This document shows positions 27,706 through 35,489 of a stretch of DNA of 64,000 nt, piece by piece. The stretch lies in contig PGXV01000012.1 of assembly GCA_002839315.1 (NCBI GenBank), positions 100,014 through 164,013 on the forward strand, read 5' to 3'. This DNA is from Spirochaetae bacterium HGW-Spirochaetae-3. GTDB lineage: Bacteria; Spirochaetota; Spirochaetia; Treponematales; UBA12059. How positions within the stretch are numbered: the stretch's first letter is position 1; the number at the start of each line of letters is the position of its first letter. Under the pieces are notes generated by a model. The model was not told the origin of the DNA, made no database searches, and saw only the letters and a list, made by a program, of their open reading frames with translations. A program made the position numbers and the translations under genes.

Positions 27706-29016
27706 ATGCATTCTTTTCCGCGACGCGCGCTGCTGACGCTGGCGCTCGGCTTGGCCTCGGCGGCGCCCTGCCTCGCGCAGGCGGCGACGCCGGTGTTCGT
27801 CATAAGCGACCTGCACTACTTGGCGCCCGCTCTGCGCGACGACGGCAAGGCCTTCCGCGATACCGTCATGTCGGGCGACGGCAAGGATACCGGCCGCATG
27901 GACGCGCTGCTCGACGCGCTGGAGCGGGAGCTGCCCAGGCCGTCGATACTGTTGGTTACGGGAGACCTGAGCCTCAACGGCGAGGAAGAGAGCCACCGCG
28001 CCCTGGCGCGGCGCTTCGAGGCTCTGGGCGGCTCGGGCGTCAGGGTGTTCGTCATCCCCGGCAACCACGACCTGGAGAACCCCTGGGCCATCAGGTTCTC
28101 GGGCTCCAGGCGCTTGCGGACGCCTTCCGTATCGGCGGAGCGGTTCCGCGAGCTGTACGCGCGCAGCGGGTACGCGGCCGCCGACTCGGTCGACCCGTCG
28201 AGCCTGAGCTACTACGCGACGATAGACGGCGGGCGCGCCGTCCTGATGATCGATTCGACCATATCGGACGACAACATGGAGCGCGGCTCGCCGACGGCGG
28301 CCGGCCGCCTGTCCGCGTCGACCCTGCGATGGATAGACGAGCGCCTGGCGGAAGCCGCCCGGCGCGGCGTCCGCGTCATCGTCGGCATGCACCATAGCCT
28401 CGGCGTGCACAACGCGTTCCTGAGCGAGGGCTATACCCTGCGGAACGCCGACGAGCTGGCCGCCGTCCTCGCGCGGCGCGGGCAGCGCTTCATCCTGAGC
28501 GGCCACATCCATATCCAGAGCGTCGCCCGCGTCGAGACGACGGCCGGGACCGTCATCGACATAGCGACCAACGCGCTGTCCGTGTACCCTAACAGCTACG
28601 GGCGCGTCGATATCGACGCCGGTACCGGAGAGGCCGGCTACGTCTCCAGGCGCGTCGACGTCGAGGGCTGGGCCAGGGCCGCGGGCGTCGAAGACGAGTA
28701 CCTGAGACGGTTCGCCTCCGCGTCGGAATCGTACTTCGGCGGCTTCGCGCGGCGCTTGATAGGCGACTTCGGCGCCGACGACGGCCTCGGCCCCCGCGAG
28801 GCGGGCCTGATAGGCGACTTCATGGCCGAGCTCAACTGCGGCTTCTTCGCCGGATCGATAGACGTCGCCGAACGGGACCGCCTGCGCTCCTCGGCCGGCT
28901 ACGCCGCCCTGGCCGGGCTCGAAGGCGGCTTCCTGTCCTCCTATATATCGAGCATCCTGGACCGCCCAGGCGTCGACATGCGTACGGTCACGGTCGATCC
29001 TCGCGATGGCAAGTGA
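27706..29016 (+). CDS. Secreted calcineurin-like metallophosphoesterase
   Basis: The 436-residue protein has a signal peptide (residues 1-25, CLAQA). All five phosphoesterase blocks are visible: SDLH (34-37), TGDLSLNG, PGNHD, GMHHS and SGHIH. They bind a dinuclear metal centre for phosphate-ester cleavage in the periplasm. The GTG two codons upstream is an alternative start; the ATG has a GAGG just before it. The C-terminal about 120 residues are helical and non-catalytic. The substrate is unknown. The gene is isolated between two repeat-rich spacers. Confidence 0.9.
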   Translation: MHSFPRRALLTLALGLASAAPCLAQAATPVFVISDLHYLAPALRDDGKAFRDTVMSGDGKDTGRMDALLDALERELPRPSILLVTGDLSLNGEEESHRALARRFEALGGSGVRVFVIPGNHDLENPWAIRFSGSRRLRTPSVSAERFRELYARSGYAAADSVDPSSLSYYATIDGGRAVLMIDSTISDDNMERGSPTAAGRLSASTLRWIDERLAEAARRGVRVIVGMHHSLGVHNAFLSEGYTLRNADELAAVLARRGQRFILSGHIHIQSVARVETTAGTVIDIATNALSVYPNSYGRVDIDAGTGEAGYVSRRVDVEGWARAAGVEDEYLRRFASASESYFGGFARRLIGDFGADDGLGPREAGLIGDFMAELNCGFFAGSIDVAERDRLRSSAGYAALAGLEGGFLSSYISSILDRPGVDMRTVTVDPRDGK

Positions 29017-29018
29017 AT

Positions 29019-29197
29019 CCGCGACGCGACGCCCGGGGCGGGTTCGGGATCACTGAAAGGCCTGGAAAATCATCGCGGCGGGGCCTGACCATGGATAAAC
29101 GGCCATCGCTGCGCGACGGCGCGTTTTCCATGGTCACCCGCCTTCGCGTGCATGCGAGGCCGTGCAGGAACAAAGGTTAAGGGGCGTCGTGTCGCGG
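29019..29197. mobile_element. MITE-like element, copy 2
   Basis: About 179 bp with 17-bp terminal inverted repeats, CCGCGACGCGACGCCC at the left and GGGGCGTCGTGTCGCGG at the right (29181-29197), one mismatch in the paired core. An internal inverted repeat CTGACCATGG / CCATGGTCA spans 29086-29145. It begins 2 bases after the phosphoesterase stop. Homology with copy 1 continues to about 29222 (CATTGGCGCGG.AAGATA.GGTATC). Confidence 0.7.
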
Positions 29198-29251
29198 CAT
29201 TGGCGCGGTAAGATACGGTATCTGCCGCTACTTGGCGTAACAACCACTCCG

Positions 29252-29295
29252 CCGTCGTTGACCTGCGAGCTACCGCGAGTCAGGTCGAACGACGG
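29252..29295. repeat. REP-like hairpin, copy B
   Basis: Near-perfect stem-loop with outer arms CCGTCGTT and AACGACGG around the core GACCTGCGAGC...GCGAGTCAGGTC. Same core as copies A and C. Confidence 0.7.
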
Positions 29296-29345
29296 CTAGC
29301 GATCGCCGCGCCAGTCGGCGATCGCGGCTTTGGCGCGGGAAGAGG

Positions 29346-29415
29346 TGATCTGTGATCTGTGATCAGTGATCAAGATACCGTATCTTCCACTGATCACAGA
29401 TCACAGATTACTTAT
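29346..29415. repeat. Large palindrome built of TGATCTG-type heptamers
   Basis: GTGATCTGTGATCAGTG on the left is mirrored by CACTGATCACAGATCAC on the right, around AAGATAC-C-GTATCTT (29372-29386). Further heptameric units (ATTACTT) follow to 29415, just before the end of the 29435 gene. It could act as that gene's transcript end. Confidence 0.65.
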
Positions 29416-29434
29416 TACTTATTACAGGCCCGCC

Positions 29435-29863
29435 TTATTTTTTCTTGCCCTTGACCTTGGTCGCGGAGGCTTTGGTCTTCGTCTTGAAGGCCTTGAACGC
29501 TTCCGAGCCAGGTTTGATGCCGAGCGACTTCGCGAGAGCTCCCCATCCAGCCTTCTTGTCTTTCTTGTAGAGCGTTACGACCGTATCGAGGGACTTTCCC
29601 GATGCATTCGCCAGGAATGCCGCTACATACACTTCCGCGGGAGCCAGGCCCTGGGATAATGCCGCCGTTACTTGTACCGTAGACAATCCCCATTGAGCCG
29701 AGGCTTCTATGGTAAATCCTTTGATGTCGACCTTCGCGCTGACGTCCAGCTCGTTCAGCGTCGCTTCCAGTTCTACATCCCCAAACCCGAACGAGAGTGA
29801 TTGAGACCAGGCCGCCGGGACCATGGCCAGGAAAACCATCACAAGGATCGATGTATATTTCAT
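29435..29863 (-). CDS. Small secreted protein of unknown function
   Basis: The 142-residue protein has a signal peptide (MKYTSILVMVFLAMVPAAWSQ). A middle part has DVELEATLNELDVSAKVDIKGFTIE, alternating strands. A helical segment from about 70 has 'VYVAAFLANASGKSLDTVVTLYKKDKKAGWGALAKSLGIKPGS', and the tail is very Lys-rich. The 'GWGALAKSLGIKPGS' part recurs, from memory, in small exported bacterial proteins, but I cannot name a family. GGAGG 6 bases before the ATG decides the start over a GTG four codons upstream. It is surrounded by tandem repeats. Confidence 0.75.
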   Translation of the reverse strand: MKYTSILVMVFLAMVPAAWSQSLSFGFGDVELEATLNELDVSAKVDIKGFTIEASAQWGLSTVQVTAALSQGLAPAEVYVAAFLANASGKSLDTVVTLYKKDKKAGWGALAKSLGIKPGSEAFKAFKTKTKASATKVKGKKK

Positions 29864-29951
29864 TGTCGCCTCCACGATAAGCTTAGGCTATTTGCGCTGG
29901 AAATCCACTCAACGAGCCGGATTCTTTGATCTCCTCGTTCTCCATCTTATC

Positions 29952-30000
29952 TGTTATCTGTGATCTGTGATCTGTGATCTGTGATCTGTGATCTGTGATA
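29952..30000. repeat. Heptanucleotide tandem array, unit TGTGATC
   Basis: Seven units: TGTTATC, five TGTGATC and TGTGATA. It runs into GATACCGTATCTTCC, the same 15-base motif found at 29376 and, inverted, near 29210. Confidence 0.85.
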
Positions 30001-30013
30001 CCGTATCTTCCAC

Positions 30014-30076
30014 TGATTACTGATTACTGATTACTGATTACTGATTACTGATTACTGATTACTGATTACTGATTAC
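30014..30076. repeat. Heptanucleotide tandem array, unit TGATTAC
   Basis: Nine perfect copies of TGATTAC, followed by TGATCC. No protein gene overlaps. The 7-base period matches the neighbouring TGTGATC array. Confidence 0.9.
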
Positions 30077-30124
30077 TGATCCACGCGGCGCGCCGGCGAG
30101 CTACATGGCCTCGCCGGCGGTACT

Positions 30125-30847
30125 TTAGACGGTGAGAGCCGGTTCGGCGACCGGTTGGATGGCCGGTTCGGCGACCGGTTTCCTGGGCTGACGGGAGCGG
30201 CGTATCGGGGCGAGGGGGCCGAGCTTCTCCAGCTGCTCGCGGTCGTCGTAGAGGGCGATCTCGCAGACGGCGCGCAGGGCGGAGACCCAGGCGTCGAGTT
30301 CTTCGAGCATGGCGTCCTTCTCCTGGGTCGATACCTGCGCCTCGCCCGACTGCACGGCGTGGCGCTGGTAGGTCTTGGCGGTCCGGTCGACCACGTCCCG
30401 CTCCTTGGCCAGGGACTCGGGGCTGTAGCCGTAGACGCCCATCCTGGCGACGAGGACCTTGCGCGACAGGAGGTTGTGGTAGAAGGTGTTGGCCTGGAAG
30501 CTCCAGCCCGAGAAGGTCTGCTTGCGGGCGCCCGAGAGCAGGAGTCCGGCGTCGCACCTGGCATCGTCCTCCAGGGCGATGCGCGCTATCTTGAGCGTCT
30601 TGACGTACATGACGTTGGCCGCGCGCCAGGCCTTGACGAAGTCGGCCGTCGCCTCGATCTTCTCGCCGTGCTCCATGCTCTTCTTCATCATCGTCTTCTC
30701 GGTCCGTTCGAGGAGGTCGAGCCCCTCCTTGAAGCGGGCCTCCGAGTATCCGTAGACGGCGAGCGCCTTGGCTATCTCCTGCGTGCTCGCCGCGTTCTCG
30801 ATGAGCGTACGCGCTTCCTGGATGAATTTCGACATCTTTCTGCTCAT
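30125..30847 (-). CDS. Helical protein with internal duplication, unknown function
   Basis: The 240-residue protein is strongly helical and has no signal or membrane segment. Two halves repeat a pattern: 'ALAVYGYSEARFKEGLDLLERTEKTM...GEKIEATADFVKAW' (about 26-75) and 'MGVYGYSPESLAKERDVVDRTAKTY...GEAQVSTQEKDAMLEELDAWV' (about 135-185). The tail contains RKPVAEPAIQPVAEPAL, a small Pro-rich repeat. AGGAGG precedes the ATG. I do not recognise the family. The 21-bp minisatellite begins only 65 bases upstream of its start, so that array may lie in its promoter. Confidence 0.75.
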   Translation of the reverse strand: MSRKMSKFIQEARTLIENAASTQEIAKALAVYGYSEARFKEGLDLLERTEKTMMKKSMEHGEKIEATADFVKAWRAANVMYVKTLKIARIALEDDARCDAGLLLSGARKQTFSGWSFQANTFYHNLLSRKVLVARMGVYGYSPESLAKERDVVDRTAKTYQRHAVQSGEAQVSTQEKDAMLEELDAWVSALRAVCEIALYDDREQLEKLGPLAPIRRSRQPRKPVAEPAIQPVAEPALTV

Positions 30848-30912
30848 GACGACCTCCTGAAAATTATGAACTGGCTCGCTGACAGCGAGCAGAAACGAAG
30901 CGACATGGTCGA

Positions 30913-31284
30913 GCGTCGTCCGGGAGGGGCTTAGAATGGTCCGGACGCGACTGAGAATAGTCCGGACGCGACTGAGAATAGTCCGGAAGCGACTGAGAAT
31001 GGTCCGGAAGCGACCGAGAATGGTCCGGAAGCGACCGAGCGTCGTCCGGGAGCGACCGAGCGTCGTCCGGAAGCGACCAAGAATGGTCCGGAAGCGACCG
31101 AGAATGGTCCGGAAGCGACCGAGAATGGTCCGGAAGCGACCGAGCGTCGTCCGGAAGCGACCAAGAATGGTCCGGAAGCGACCGAGCGTCGTCCGGGAGC
31201 GACCGAGAATGGTCCGGGAGAGACCGAGAATGGTCCGGAAGCGACTGAGCGTCGTCCGGGAGCGGCTTGGAATGGTTCCCGGAG
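30913..31284. repeat. 21-bp minisatellite, about 17 units
   Basis: Units of 21 bases run from 30913 to 31269 with a partial one after. Two main types alternate irregularly: GAATGGTCCGGAAGCGACCGA-like and GCGTCGTCCGGGAGCGACCGA-like. Because 21 is a multiple of three, several frames stay open. One plus frame gives a hydrophilic heptapeptide PEATENG (variants PGATERR, PEATKNG), another MVRKRPR, and one minus frame FSVASGP. In the PEATENG frame a 22-codon ORF (30866-30934) leads into the array but stops at TAG. No start with a ribosome binding site supports translation. Confidence 0.9.
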
Positions 31285-31787
31285 GTCTTGCGGCGCGCGG
31301 CTACCCCGCAGCGCTAGCAATGGGTGACCAGGGCGCGTCCGACGGCCTCTTCAGGCGGCGCAGGCAGGGAATGGCGCATCCCGGTCGTTGTTTCAGATCG
31401 TCGGGTGAGGGAAGTCGGAAGGAAGTACTCGTTTCGATCTATCACGGAACCCATCCTCGAGGAGGCGCGGTATCCGATGACTGGCACGATGCATCGCCGG
31501 GACCCGCCCCAGGGGCGGAACCATGGCCATCCCCAGTGTAGGTTCCGGGACCGGGTCGCTGTCAAGGGCGGAAGGATAAATAAGTATTTTATTTTCAAGG
31601 GGGAATGCGACGCGGTCGATTCCCGCCTTCATCGCAGAGCGGTCGCCACTATCGGCCGGTCAATAGTCGGCTCCAACCCGCTATGGTAGCCCTGCCCGCT
31701 GTCGCCGTGTCGACGGCCGCCGTCGGCCGATCTTTCCATCCGGTCCGCTCGAGTACTACCCCGTGACCGCCGACCTAGTCTTGACCC
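31285..31787. other. Non-coding stretch after the minisatellite
   Basis: I see no supportable gene. Open frames here lack ribosome binding sites and known domains. A short AT-rich patch with TAAATAAGTATTTTATTTTC lies at about 31577-31597 and might hold a promoter. Confidence 0.4.
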
Positions 31788-31925
31788 GCGATGCCGTCCC
31801 CCCGGTCACCCCCTAGCGGCGAGCACCGCGATGCCGCCCCCCCCCGGTCACCCCGCCCGGCGAGAGCAGCGATGCCGCCCCCCCGGTCACCCCACGCGGC
31901 GAGCGTAGCGATGCCGCCCCCCAGC
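31788..31925. repeat. Imperfect 39-41-bp tandem repeat with poly-C tracts
   Basis: Units beginning GCGATGCCG at 31788, 31828, 31869 and 31908 each contain a run of 6-9 Cs, GGTCACCCC and GGCGAGC. The last is truncated. It directly precedes the REP-like hairpin C and the lptD-like gene. Confidence 0.8.
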
Positions 31926-31933
31926 CAACCGCG

Positions 31934-31976
31934 CCGCTATTAACCTGCGAGCGAAGCGAGACAGGTTGAATAGCGG
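31934..31976. repeat. REP-like hairpin, copy C
   Basis: Outer arms CCGCTATT and AATAGCGG enclose the core AACCTGCGAGC, GAA, GCGAGACAGGTT. It lies about 75 bases before the lptD-like start and contains an unlikely TTG start for that frame. Confidence 0.7.
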
Positions 31977-32052
31977 CGGGCAATCGCGGCCTACCGGCCC
32001 GCGATTGCCAGACTTGCCTGCCACCCTGTTCTACCGTATCATACGAACCCGT

Positions 32053-35000
32053 ATGGCAAGACGCCCGTTTCGCGCCGCGTTCCTGACGGCGAGCATAGCC
32101 GCTATCATCCTCGGCGCGGTCCCGGCGCGGGCGCAGGACTCGGCCGCGGAGTCGACGGCGTCGGAAGTCCAGACCGCGGATGCGCCGGGGGCCGAACCGG
32201 AACCCGATCTCGTGCGGGACACGCTGGGGCTGGACATAGCGGGGGCGGACTACTACGCGCTCGTCTCGTGGGCGCGCGAGCTGGGCCTGGCCGAGACGGG
32301 TACCGCACAGGAGCTACGCGACCGGCTCTACGCGCACTTCGGCATTACGGCCCCGCCGAGCGCCGCCGCGTCATCCAGGACCATAACGATCGTGTCGGCC
32401 GACCGTACCGAGTACCTCTCCGCGTCGGGTGACGGGGAGTCTACGGTGCTGTTCACCGGCCGCGTCTCGCTGTCGGTCAAGGACGACGAGCGGGGAGAGA
32501 CGCTGACGATCAGCGCCGACAGTATCCTCGTCAACCGCGACGCAAACCTGCTGTCCGCGCGGGGCGACATCCTGTTCGAGCGCAAGAAGGCCGACGGCTC
32601 CGACTTCTTCCTCGGCGAGTCCCTGGAGCTGGACATGGACGACTGGAGCGGCGTCTTCCTCGACGGCGAGAGCAAGCGGGGCTCCGGCTCGTCGTCGGGC
32701 GACGACGCCCTGTACTTCCGGGCCGACGACATCCTGAAGCGCGGCAGCGACGTGCTCGTGTTCAAGGACGGCGTCGTCAGTTCGTGCGACGACGAGAGCC
32801 CGCACTACTCGATACGCGCGTCCAAGATATGGATACTCGGCGGCAACGAGTGGGCCATGCAGAACATGACGCTGTCGGTGGGCGAGATACCGCTCCTGTA
32901 TCTCCCGTTCTTCTACTATCCGGGCGAGGAGATCGTCTTCCATCCCGTGTTCGGCTACGACGACCGCTTCGGCCGCTACGTGCAGACTACCACGTATATA
33001 CTGGGCGAGAAGGAGCCCAAGGAGCAGGAGATAAGCCTCCTCAAGATAGCCGAGGGATCGTCGGGCTACGAGCGGACGATAGACGGCGTGTTCCTGCGCA
33101 CGAGCCGGGTGCCCAAGAAGGGGACGACGACCGACTTCGTCAAGATCATGGCCGACCTGTACTCCACGCTCGGCGGCTTCGTCGGGACGCAGGCGCAGCT
33201 CGCGAAGTACGGGCCGTTCACGTCCGTCGCGGGGTTCGCGGGCATAGGCCTGACCCGCTCGGCGTTCCTGTCGGGCGGCATATACACGCCCTTCGTCGCG
33301 GCGAGCGATTACTCGAGCGTATGGAACTCCGTCGATCTCTTCGGGGTCGATATACCGTTCCGCTTCGGCTGGGAGCTGTCGTCGAACCTGGACCTCGGCC
33401 CGTTCAAGATAAGCTTCTCCGCTCCGTTCTATAGCGACGCGTACTTCAATCGCGATTTCAAGGACCGCTCCGAGAACATGAACTGGCTGCAGTTCCTCGA
33501 TCAGGAGACCGACGATACGACCATCTCGGCCATATCGACCTTCACCGACTCGCTCAGCGTCACGGCCAGCCTGCCCGCCTCGATGATGCCGTCCTGGCTC
33601 TCGAGCGCCAACCTGTCCAAGCTGTCGTCGTCGCTGTCGTGGACGGCCGTCGCCAACGACGCGTTGCTGGCTGATATCGGATCGACGCTGTACGCGGTCG
33701 ATCCCGCCGGAAAGTTCTTCGCGCCGTACGAGTGGACGATACTGGACGCGGCGGCGAGCCTTTCGGGGACGCTGTACAAGTACCCGGCCGCCGCGTCCGC
33801 CCCTACGGTCGCCGCGGCCGGGGACGTCGCCTCCCGGGCCCTCGGCTCCGGGCCGGAGCTGATGCGGCCATGGGACGACGCGGAGGAGCCCGAGGCGGGC
33901 GCGCCTGCCTCGGCGTCGGCCGCGCCGTCGGTCTCCCCGGATACTTTCCAGCCGCCGCCGCTCGCCTCCGCGGAGACGTACGAGGACCGGGACCCGCTGA
34001 CCGCGAGCGTCGGCTGGTCGTGGAGCCCGACCTTCTCGTGGAAGCGCCGGTTCCTGACCGCCGACTGGCTGGAGCCGTCGGATATAGACTTGTCGGCGCT
34101 CTACGAGACCAGGACCGTCCGCAACGCCGGCTCGCTGTCCCTGTCCGGCTCGGTCTACGAGGGGCTGCTCGGCATCTCGGCGAGCGTCTCCGCTTCGACC
34201 CAGTACCAGGAGCGGCCGCGCGTCTCGTCGGACGCGGCCTACGCGAGCGAATCGCTCTTGCAGACCTGGGCCAAGCAGGACGCGCAGTACCGTAACGACA
34301 AGCTGTCGGCGTCGCTCAAGCTGACCAGCTCGCCGTTCCAGGACGTCTGGCTGTGGTCGCCGACGAGCGTCAGCTACTCGCTGTCGTCGACTCTGTACGA
34401 GTACGCCTTCCAGTCGATGGACCCGACGGCGCTGACCGACCCGAGCAAGGCTATATACGAGCGATCCTGGGCCGACTGGACCGACGACACCGTCAGCGCC
34501 CACGCGCTGGCCTTGAACCTCGGCGTCAAGCCCTGGGGCTACGCGCAGAGCCTTACCCTGGCGGCCGACCTTCCGCCGATACTCCAGGGATACAGCGCCA
34601 GGCTGAACCTCAAGTCGAGCTGGGCGACGATGAGCGTCAGTACGAAGTACGCGATGCCGTCGGAAGGCGAGGAGCTGGCGTGGGACCCCTTGAGCACCAG
34701 CCTGACGCTCGGATCGTCGCCGTGGCCGACGTTCACCGGCTCCTTCATCTGGAACCTCGAGGATAGCACTCCCACGTCGATTTCCGCCGCCGTGGCCTGG
34801 AATGGGTTCTCGGCGTCCATAAACGCCTCGGACGCGGTCGCCTACGAGCTCGATACCGACGGATGGACGGCCACGGGCGACTCCTCGTTCCGCCTGAGCG
34901 CCTTCTCGATAGCGTTCAAGGACAGCTGGAAGCCGCCGGCCGCGTGGCGCCGCCGCATAGCGTGGAGCCTCGACGTCAACGCCAACGCCCAGCAGAGCTT

Positions 35001-35430
35001 CCTGCGCTTCACCGACTCGTATCTCAACTTCGTCCTCGGCCTGACCTTCAAGGTGCACGAGATCCTGGATATTACCTTCTCGTCGACGTCGAAGAACTCG
35101 GCTCTGTGGCGTTATTACCCGGGGGCGTTCACCATACCCGCCCCCTATGACGTCGAGGCCGTCAACCCTATAGAGGACCTGCTGAAGTCGTTCAACTTCT
35201 TCGATACGACCGACCGCATGGAGTCGCTCTTCAAGCTCAAGTCGCTGTCGATAACCGCGACGCACTACCTGCACGACTGGGACCTGGCGATGAAGTTCTC
35301 GATGAGCCCGGTGCTCGACGGCAGCGTGTATGTCTTCGAGCCCAACTTCTCGATAACCCTCGCGTGGCGGTCCGTATCGCAGATCAAGGCCGGCTACTCG
35401 CTCGAGGGCGATACGACGACCTGGAACTGA
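32053..35430 (+). CDS. LPS-assembly-like outer-membrane protein (LptD/OstA family)
   Basis: The 1125-residue protein has a signal peptide (MARRPF..., cleavage near AQDS, residues 25-28). A short SAP-like helical segment follows (about 50-85). An OstA/LptA-type beta-jellyroll ('VLFTGRVSLSVKDDERGETLTISADSILVNRDANLLSARGDILFE', about 130-190) and a long C-terminal region of barrel strands follow. In Gram-negatives LptD inserts LPS in the outer membrane; spirochaetes without LPS keep homologues of unclear cargo. The ATG at 32053 is preferred because the signal peptide begins there; no clear Shine-Dalgarno is seen. A Pro/Ala-rich linker is at about 600-640. Confidence 0.85.
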   Translation: MARRPFRAAFLTASIAAIILGAVPARAQDSAAESTASEVQTADAPGAEPEPDLVRDTLGLDIAGADYYALVSWARELGLAETGTAQELRDRLYAHFGITAPPSAAASSRTITIVSADRTEYLSASGDGESTVLFTGRVSLSVKDDERGETLTISADSILVNRDANLLSARGDILFERKKADGSDFFLGESLELDMDDWSGVFLDGESKRGSGSSSGDDALYFRADDILKRGSDVLVFKDGVVSSCDDESPHYSIRASKIWILGGNEWAMQNMTLSVGEIPLLYLPFFYYPGEEIVFHPVFGYDDRFGRYVQTTTYILGEKEPKEQEISLLKIAEGSSGYERTIDGVFLRTSRVPKKGTTTDFVKIMADLYSTLGGFVGTQAQLAKYGPFTSVAGFAGIGLTRSAFLSGGIYTPFVAASDYSSVWNSVDLFGVDIPFRFGWELSSNLDLGPFKISFSAPFYSDAYFNRDFKDRSENMNWLQFLDQETDDTTISAISTFTDSLSVTASLPASMMPSWLSSANLSKLSSSLSWTAVANDALLADIGSTLYAVDPAGKFFAPYEWTILDAAASLSGTLYKYPAAASAPTVAAAGDVASRALGSGPELMRPWDDAEEPEAGAPASASAAPSVSPDTFQPPPLASAETYEDRDPLTASVGWSWSPTFSWKRRFLTADWLEPSDIDLSALYETRTVRNAGSLSLSGSVYEGLLGISASVSASTQYQERPRVSSDAAYASESLLQTWAKQDAQYRNDKLSASLKLTSSPFQDVWLWSPTSVSYSLSSTLYEYAFQSMDPTALTDPSKAIYERSWADWTDDTVSAHALALNLGVKPWGYAQSLTLAADLPPILQGYSARLNLKSSWATMSVSTKYAMPSEGEELAWDPLSTSLTLGSSPWPTFTGSFIWNLEDSTPTSISAAVAWNGFSASINASDAVAYELDTDGWTATGDSSFRLSAFSIAFKDSWKPPAAWRRRIAWSLDVNANAQQSFLRFTDSYLNFVLGLTFKVHEILDITFSSTSKNSALWRYYPGAFTIPAPYDVEAVNPIEDLLKSFNFFDTTDRMESLFKLKSLSITATHYLHDWDLAMKFSMSPVLDGSVYVFEPNFSITLAWRSVSQIKAGYSLEGDTTTWN

Positions 35431-35487
35431 ACGACGTTCCAGTAGGGAACGACGTTCCTACTGGGAACGACGTTCCTTGATTTTTTT
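35429..35487 (+). terminator. Triple-palindrome repeat and terminator after the lptD-like gene
   Basis: Three copies of the GGAACG-A-CGTTCC palindrome at 35429-35440 (lacking the first G), 35446-35458 and 35464-35476 repeat with an 18-bp period. The first contains the lptD-like stop. CCAGTAGG and CCTACTGG between them also pair. The block is followed by TTGATTTTTTT (35477-35487), so the last copies form a terminator. Confidence 0.7.
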
Positions 35488-35489
35488 CA

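Noticed and set aside
29017..29434. tRNA-like folds in the hairpins
   Set aside because: The stems are simple two-arm hairpins with no cloverleaf, T loop or anticodon arm.
30913..31284. CRISPR array
   Set aside because: The 21-bp units are directly contiguous with no unique spacers, and no cas genes are nearby. It is a minisatellite.
30936..31541. 201-residue basic protein (MVRKRPR repeats)
   Set aside because: It is a translation of the 21-bp array plus unrelated sequence, has no ribosome binding site, and competing frames are equally open.
32371..35274. 967-residue minus-strand ORF opposite the lptD-like gene
   Set aside because: Composition is typical of an antisense shadow in GC-rich DNA, with no start signal or recognisable domain.
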